A stretch of DNA of 11,366 bases from Spirochaetaceae bacterium (lineage in GTDB: Bacteria > Spirochaetota > Spirochaetia > Treponematales > Treponemataceae), in the NCBI GenBank assembly GCA_017646305.1, contig JAGCMR010000131.1, positions 1-11,366 on the forward strand, read 5' to 3'. Below, piece by piece: positions 7,718 to 11,366 of this stretch (positions within the stretch are counted from its first letter, which is position 1; the number at the start of each line of letters is the position of its first letter). Under the pieces are notes generated by a model. That model saw nothing but the letters and a program-made list of their open reading frames with translations, had not been told where the DNA came from and did not search any database. A program made the translations under genes and the position numbers.

Positions 7718-10342
7718 ATGGCTGAATTGACCCCCATGATGCTCCAGTACCGGGGGCTCAAAGAACAACATCCTGATGAGGTTTTATTTTTTAGATTGGG
7801 AGACTTCTACGAAATGTTCGATTCCGATGCGGTGGAAGTTTCCCGTCTCCTAAATCTCACCCTTACCCACAGGGCGGGTCAGCCCATGTGTGGCATTCCC
7901 TTTCATGCGTCAAAGATTTATATTGCTCGTCTTTTGCGTCTTGGTAAGAAGATTGCAATTTGTGAGCAGGTTTCCATGCCTCAAAACGCCCGTACCTTAG
8001 CCGAGCGTAAGGTGGTGGAAATCATTACTCCAGGAACTGCGGTAGAAGAGGAATATCTGGAGCAAACAAGTCATAATTATCTTGCTTCCTTGTCTTGTAG
8101 TCGAGGAAAGGCTGGTTTAGCCTTTATCGATGTAAGTACGGGAGCTTTTTCTGCCACCAGTTGGAATCTTAATGACATGGCCCAGGAGTTTTCCAAGGAA
8201 TTAGGACGTTGTTCCCCCAGAGAAATGGTGTTGCCCCTTTCACTGAAGGATCAAAGGCTGGTGCAGGAGGTACTTGCAAGCTATCCTGCTATTTCCATTT
8301 CCTACTATCCTGACTGGCACTTTGCTGCTGATTTAGCCTATAAACGATTGACAGAACAATTTAGGACAGCAAATCTTCGCTCCTTTTCCTTAACAGAAGC
8401 TTCTCCAGAGGTGCCACCAGCAGGTTTTTTGCTGGATTACTTATCAAAGAACTTTAATTCAAGTTTGCCTCACATTTCGGGGATTCAGCTGTATAAGGAT
8501 AGCGATTACGTCATCATTGATGATTCTTCTCGACGGAATCTGGAGCTAGTGGCAAACCTGCGGGATGGAACGGTTCACAGCACCTTGCTGGAAACCTTGA
8601 ACTATGGTGTCACTGCCATGGGAAAGCGGCTTATTCGTAGCTGGCTTCTTTGTCCTTTGCGAGATTCCAATAAAATCATGGCTCGTCAAAATCTAGTGGC
8701 AGAGCTAGTGGCACAACGAACCTTACTGAAGGAGCTACGGGAACAGTTAAGCTCCATTTTGGATTTGGAGCGTCTTACTGGTCGTTTAGCCATGGATCGT
8801 GCCCATGGAAAGAATCTTCAGGCACTAAAAGCTAGCCTGTATGCATGGCTTCAAGTTCATCAGCTCATTGAACCCTTACACTGTAGTGGTACCGATATTA
8901 CAGATGCAAAAAAGGTTGCAGATTTGATTCACGCCAGCATTGTTGATGATCCTTCAATCGTTTTAACGGAGGGAAATCTCATTAAGACAGGCTGGTGTCA
9001 GGAGCTCGATCACCTCAAATCCATTCGTGATAATTTTGGTCAGATTCTTGATGAATACGTGGAAGAAGAGCGACGTAATTCTGGAATTTCTACCTTAAAG
9101 GTTCGGTATAATCGTGTTTCTGGTTATTATATTGAAGTTTCTATCGGTAAAATCGATACTGTTCCTGCCCATTTTATTCTGCGACGTTCCATGGTTAATG
9201 GAAATCGATACACCACTGTTAGATTGCAGGAGCTAGAGCATGAGCTCAACTCCTCAGATGCAAAGATAGTGGAGCTGGAACGAAATCTTTTTCTTGAGGT
9301 ACGGGACAAGGTCAAGGAGTTTACTGTCTATCTTTTTCAAGTGGCAAAGGAAATTGCTTATACCGATTGTATTGCCTCCCTTGCCCAGGCTGCCATAACA
9401 AACCAGTGGGTTCCACCAGAAATTACTGAAAATGGCCCCATGGAAATTGTAGCGGGCCGCCATCCTGTGGTGGAGCAGCATCTTCCCTCTGGGGAATTTG
9501 TGCCTAACGACGGATATTTTTCTCAGGATAAATATTTTGCTCTCATCACTGGCCCCAATATGGCAGGAAAAAGCACCTATTTACGACAAACTGCCTTGAT
9601 AACCTTGCTGGCTCAAACTGGCTCCTTTGTTCCAGCCCGTTCTGCCCGAATCCCGTTAGTTGATAAGATTTTTTGTCGTGTTGGAGCTTCTGACAACCTA
9701 GCTCGTGGTGAGTCTACTTTCTTGGTGGAAATGACAGAAACGGCCCACATTCTACGATCTGCCACGGAAAAAAGCCTAGTGATTATGGATGAGGTAGGAC
9801 GGGGAACTTCTACTGAGGATGGACTTTCCATTGCCTGGGCTGTTTCTGAGTATTTGTTGAACAAGGTTCGCTGTATAACCCTTTTTGCTACTCATTATCA
9901 TGAGTTGACCCGTTTGGTTCATCCCGCCCTCCTTCCCCTATGTCTCGAGGTTTTGGAGCAGGAAGGAGAAATTACCTTTCTTAAAAAAATTAAGGAGGGA
10001 TCAGTAGCCAATTCCTACGGAATCCACGTGGCTCAACTGGCAGGAGTTCCCCAAGAAGTGATTCAGCGCTCAGAAATCCTGTTGCAAGAAATTACTCAAA
10101 AGATTAAACCTAGCCTTGCAATTCCAGATTCCATTGTGGAAACTGCCGAAACTGACACTGTTCAAGTAACTGAAGTAGTTACGGAAAGTCAAAAACCAGC
10201 AGCTGTATTTCAATCTCCAGGCTTATTCTCCGACGAGGAACTGATTCTAGATGAAATTCTTTCCACTGACACGGACAAGCTAGCTCCCATAGAAGCCTTG
10301 CTACGAATTGCCCGCTGGAAAAAGGCCCTTTCTGGAAAATAA
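7718..10342 (+). CDS. mutS: DNA mismatch repair protein MutS
   Basis: This 874-residue protein is the mismatch-recognition ATPase that binds mispairs and small loops and recruits MutL. It has the full MutS1 architecture. The N-terminal mismatch-binding domain (about 1-112) carries the Phe-X-Glu wedge F30-Y31-E32 in RLGDFYEMF. A connector follows (about 120-250), then the lever/core (about 260-560) with the clamp inserted at roughly 425-520. The ATPase contains Walker A GPNMAGKST at 612-620 (K618), Walker B VIMDEV with D691-E692, the GRGTSTEDG signature, and ATHYHELTRL. An acidic, Thr/Val-rich linker (about 795-840) leads to the C-terminal tetramerisation-type helix-turn-helix (LAPIEALLRIARWKKAL). 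QSPGLF at 832-837 could be a weak sliding-clamp-binding motif. All key residues are present and the length is normal, so it should be functional. No mutL lies in the window. Expression is probably tied to the upstream envelope genes. Confidence 0.98.
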   Translation: MAELTPMMLQYRGLKEQHPDEVLFFRLGDFYEMFDSDAVEVSRLLNLTLTHRAGQPMCGIPFHASKIYIARLLRLGKKIAICEQVSMPQNARTLAERKVVEIITPGTAVEEEYLEQTSHNYLASLSCSRGKAGLAFIDVSTGAFSATSWNLNDMAQEFSKELGRCSPREMVLPLSLKDQRLVQEVLASYPAISISYYPDWHFAADLAYKRLTEQFRTANLRSFSLTEASPEVPPAGFLLDYLSKNFNSSLPHISGIQLYKDSDYVIIDDSSRRNLELVANLRDGTVHSTLLETLNYGVTAMGKRLIRSWLLCPLRDSNKIMARQNLVAELVAQRTLLKELREQLSSILDLERLTGRLAMDRAHGKNLQALKASLYAWLQVHQLIEPLHCSGTDITDAKKVADLIHASIVDDPSIVLTEGNLIKTGWCQELDHLKSIRDNFGQILDEYVEEERRNSGISTLKVRYNRVSGYYIEVSIGKIDTVPAHFILRRSMVNGNRYTTVRLQELEHELNSSDAKIVELERNLFLEVRDKVKEFTVYLFQVAKEIAYTDCIASLAQAAITNQWVPPEITENGPMEIVAGRHPVVEQHLPSGEFVPNDGYFSQDKYFALITGPNMAGKSTYLRQTALITLLAQTGSFVPARSARIPLVDKIFCRVGASDNLARGESTFLVEMTETAHILRSATEKSLVIMDEVGRGTSTEDGLSIAWAVSEYLLNKVRCITLFATHYHELTRLVHPALLPLCLEVLEQEGEITFLKKIKEGSVANSYGIHVAQLAGVPQEVIQRSEILLQEITQKIKPSLAIPDSIVETAETDTVQVTEVVTESQKPAAVFQSPGLFSDEELILDEILSTDTDKLAPIEALLRIARWKKALSGK

Positions 10343-10362
10343 TTTCCTATTTTGTCCAGTTT

Positions 10363-10394
10363 TTGTCAGATTTTGCTCCCTTCAACCATATAAT
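10363..10394 (+). promoter_or_regulatory. Putative comF promoter with consensus -10
   Basis: TATAAT at 10389-10394 is a perfect sigma-70 -10 hexamer. The best -35-like sequence is TTGTCA at 10363-10368, but its 20-base spacing is longer than ideal. No better hexamer lies at 16-18 bases. T-tracts beginning at 10350, 10360 and 10371 are spaced by about one helical turn and could bend the DNA or act as an UP-like element. Normal spacing from this -10 places the transcript start at about 10401, the A of the comF ATG. Confidence 0.45.
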
Positions 10395-10400
10395 ATTTAT

Positions 10401-11159
10401 ATGAAGCTTTTTCATTTCATTTCTCATTTTTTTTCTTCTTGCCTGTCTCTTTTGACAGGAGGCCAGGAATGTTTGTGCTGCGGTAAATACACTATAACAG
10501 CACCTTTATGTCCTGAGTGTCAGAAGGAAAAGCTTTTTTCCTGGACCCCAAAATCTCAGCGTTGTTCCTGTTGTGGTAAGGAATTAATTTCTGAGATTGA
10601 GGTTTGTACCTTGTGCCGAAATCAGCGACTTTTAAGCCACACCAAGCAGGTGCTTCCCATTCATAGCTATCGTCTTTGGAAAAAAGATTTGCTTTTTGCT
10701 TGGAAAACCGCGGGAATGAGGCAGCTTTCTCCAGTGCTTGCCCAGCTTATAGCTGATTTTTTAAAAAAGGAGTTGGGTGATTTAGGAAATATTCCCTTAG
10801 TACCAGTTCCTCCACGAAAGGGAAAGATACGGCAGCGGGGGTGGGATCAGGTACAGGAATTGTGTTTATATTTGAAAAAATATCACGGATTTCACGTGTT
10901 GCCTTTGTTGGAACGGCAATCACTAGAACAACAAAAAAAGCTAGACAGGCAGGGCCGCTTGGATAACCTTGGTAAATCCTATTCTTTGGCAAAAAAGTTT
11001 ACCAAGGAGTCAGCTAAAAAGAAGATTCAGCTTCCTAAAAAAGTCATTTTAATCGATGACATTCTTACCACAGGCGTTACCTTGGAAACCTGTGCCCGAG
11101 CATTGCAGGAGGCTGGGGTAGAGGAGGTGTATGGTTGCACTTTATTCTATGTTACGTAA
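10401..11159 (+). CDS. comF: ComF-family phosphoribosyltransferase-like protein
   Basis: This 252-residue protein is of the ComF/GntX family: two N-terminal zinc ribbons followed by a type I phosphoribosyltransferase fold. ComF is needed for DNA uptake in naturally competent bacteria, but its biochemical role is unsettled. The first ribbon uses C24/C27 and C37/C40 (ECLCCGK, then LCPEC), the second C55/C58 and C69/C72 (RCSCCGK, then VCTLC). The family motif LVPVPPRKGKIRQRGWDQ spans about 133-150. The PRPP-binding loop VILIDDILTTG is at 215-225, with the acidic pair D219-D220. The frame is open back into mutS (from 10308). ATG 10401 is preferred because it starts just before the first ribbon, as in other ComF proteins, and no other canonical in-frame start lies between it and mutS. 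No Shine-Dalgarno precedes it; instead a TATAAT ends 6 bases upstream, suggesting a leaderless mRNA. Natural competence is not shown by this gene alone. Confidence 0.92.
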   Translation: MKLFHFISHFFSSCLSLLTGGQECLCCGKYTITAPLCPECQKEKLFSWTPKSQRCSCCGKELISEIEVCTLCRNQRLLSHTKQVLPIHSYRLWKKDLLFAWKTAGMRQLSPVLAQLIADFLKKELGDLGNIPLVPVPPRKGKIRQRGWDQVQELCLYLKKYHGFHVLPLLERQSLEQQKKLDRQGRLDNLGKSYSLAKKFTKESAKKKIQLPKKVILIDDILTTGVTLETCARALQEAGVEEVYGCTLFYVT

Positions 11160-11225
11160 AGGCACAGGCTATAGCTTATTTTATTGCATTTTTAAAGATA
11201 TAGCCCATACCTTAAGTCTTATAGC
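11160..11225. terminator. Convergent intergenic region with inverted repeat (possible weak terminator)
   Basis: These 66 bases separate the end of comF from the end of an opposing gene, where terminators for both are expected. GGCTATA at 11167-11173 is perfectly complementary to TATAGCC at 11199-11205 (7-bp stem, 25-base A/T-rich loop). The 5' arm lies within the palindrome GCTATAGC (11168-11175), and TATAGCTTA occurs at 11170-11178 and again at 11220-11228, so alternative pairings exist. No T-run follows the stem on either strand, so it is not a textbook intrinsic terminator. The function is inferred from position. Confidence 0.3.
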
Positions 11226-11366
11226 TTAGTCTTCTATTTGTGGTGCCACCAGCTTTCCCTTGTACAAGACCTTAGGATACACCACGATATGAAGCTTCTT
11301 TTCTGCCTGTGCCAGCTGACGCATTTCGTAGCCGTCACCAATAACGATATTTGTTCCAGACCTACC
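11226..11366 (-). CDS. Unidentified protein, C-terminal fragment (runs off right edge)
   Basis: This is the last 46 codons plus the TAA stop (complement of 11226-11228) of a minus-strand gene cut by the window end. The readable C-terminus contains the stretches GTNIVIGDGYEMRQLAQAEKK, LHIVVYPKVLYKGKL and a final VAPQIED. The pattern is a short strand and Gly/Asp turn, an amphipathic helix of about a dozen residues, then two beta strands with a Tyr-Pro turn and an acidic tail. I do not recognise the family and assign no function. It converges on comF with 66 bases between stops. The frame is open throughout and codon use resembles the neighbours, so it is probably a real gene. Confidence 0.65.
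   Translation of the reverse strand, partial: GRSGTNIVIGDGYEMRQLAQAEKKLHIVVYPKVLYKGKLVAPQIED

Noticed and set aside
10334..10347. Small hairpin GGAAA-ATAA-TTTCC over the mutS stop codon as an intrinsic terminator
   Set aside because: The stem is only 5 bp and A/T-rich, and the following TATTTTGTCC is not a continuous T-run; it is too weak to claim termination between mutS and comF.
10308..10400. Longer comF product starting at the in-frame ATG 10308 inside mutS
   Set aside because: The extra 31 residues overlap mutS, have no recognisable ComF character and no ribosome binding site. The zinc-ribbon protein starts naturally at 10401.

Overview
The window looks like chromosomal DNA from a Treponema-like spirochaete of moderate to low G+C. 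The main reason is the gene run tamB-like / bamA / skp(ompH)-like / mutS. As far as I recall, this matches the T. pallidum order TP0325-TP0326(Tp92)-TP0327-TP0328. The proteins also fit a double-membrane bacterium: signal peptides, five POTRA domains plus an outer-membrane barrel, and a very large TamB-type protein. The species cannot be named from the sequence alone.

Layout, left to right. Bases 1-98 (minus strand) hold the first 32 codons of a thymidylate kinase that runs off the left edge. A 60-base divergent intergenic region follows. Then come four tightly packed plus-strand genes: tamB-like (159-4748), bamA (4758-7184), skp/ompH-like (7198-7716) and mutS (7718-10342). The gaps between them are 9, 13 and 1 bases, each downstream gene has its own ribosome binding site, and no terminator is visible, so this reads as one operon. 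After 58 bases comes comF (10401-11159, plus). It appears to have its own promoter with a perfect TATAAT placed so that transcription would begin at or next to the ATG. A 66-base convergent region with a long-loop inverted repeat separates comF from the last 46 codons of an unidentified minus-strand gene (11226-11366) that runs off the right edge.

How the genes work together. BamA inserts beta-barrel proteins into the outer membrane. Skp/OmpH is the periplasmic holdase that would deliver them. TamB is a periplasm-spanning, lipid-groove-type protein anchored in the inner membrane that in many lineages works with a BamA-family barrel. The first three genes therefore form an outer-membrane biogenesis module. 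MutS (mismatch recognition) has no mechanistic link to that module but is joined to it by a 1-base gap. ComF is a zinc-ribbon/phosphoribosyltransferase-fold protein associated with DNA uptake or DNA processing in other bacteria.

I found no mobile element, CRISPR array, tRNA or rRNA, and no candidate for a wholly new system; the window is mostly conserved core genome. The points most worth a second look are a lysine-less P-loop in the thymidylate kinase, the probable leaderless comF promoter with phased T-tracts, the TamB-BamA-Skp-MutS coupling, and the unidentified C-terminus at the right edge. All coordinates and motif positions were read by hand; no database search was run.
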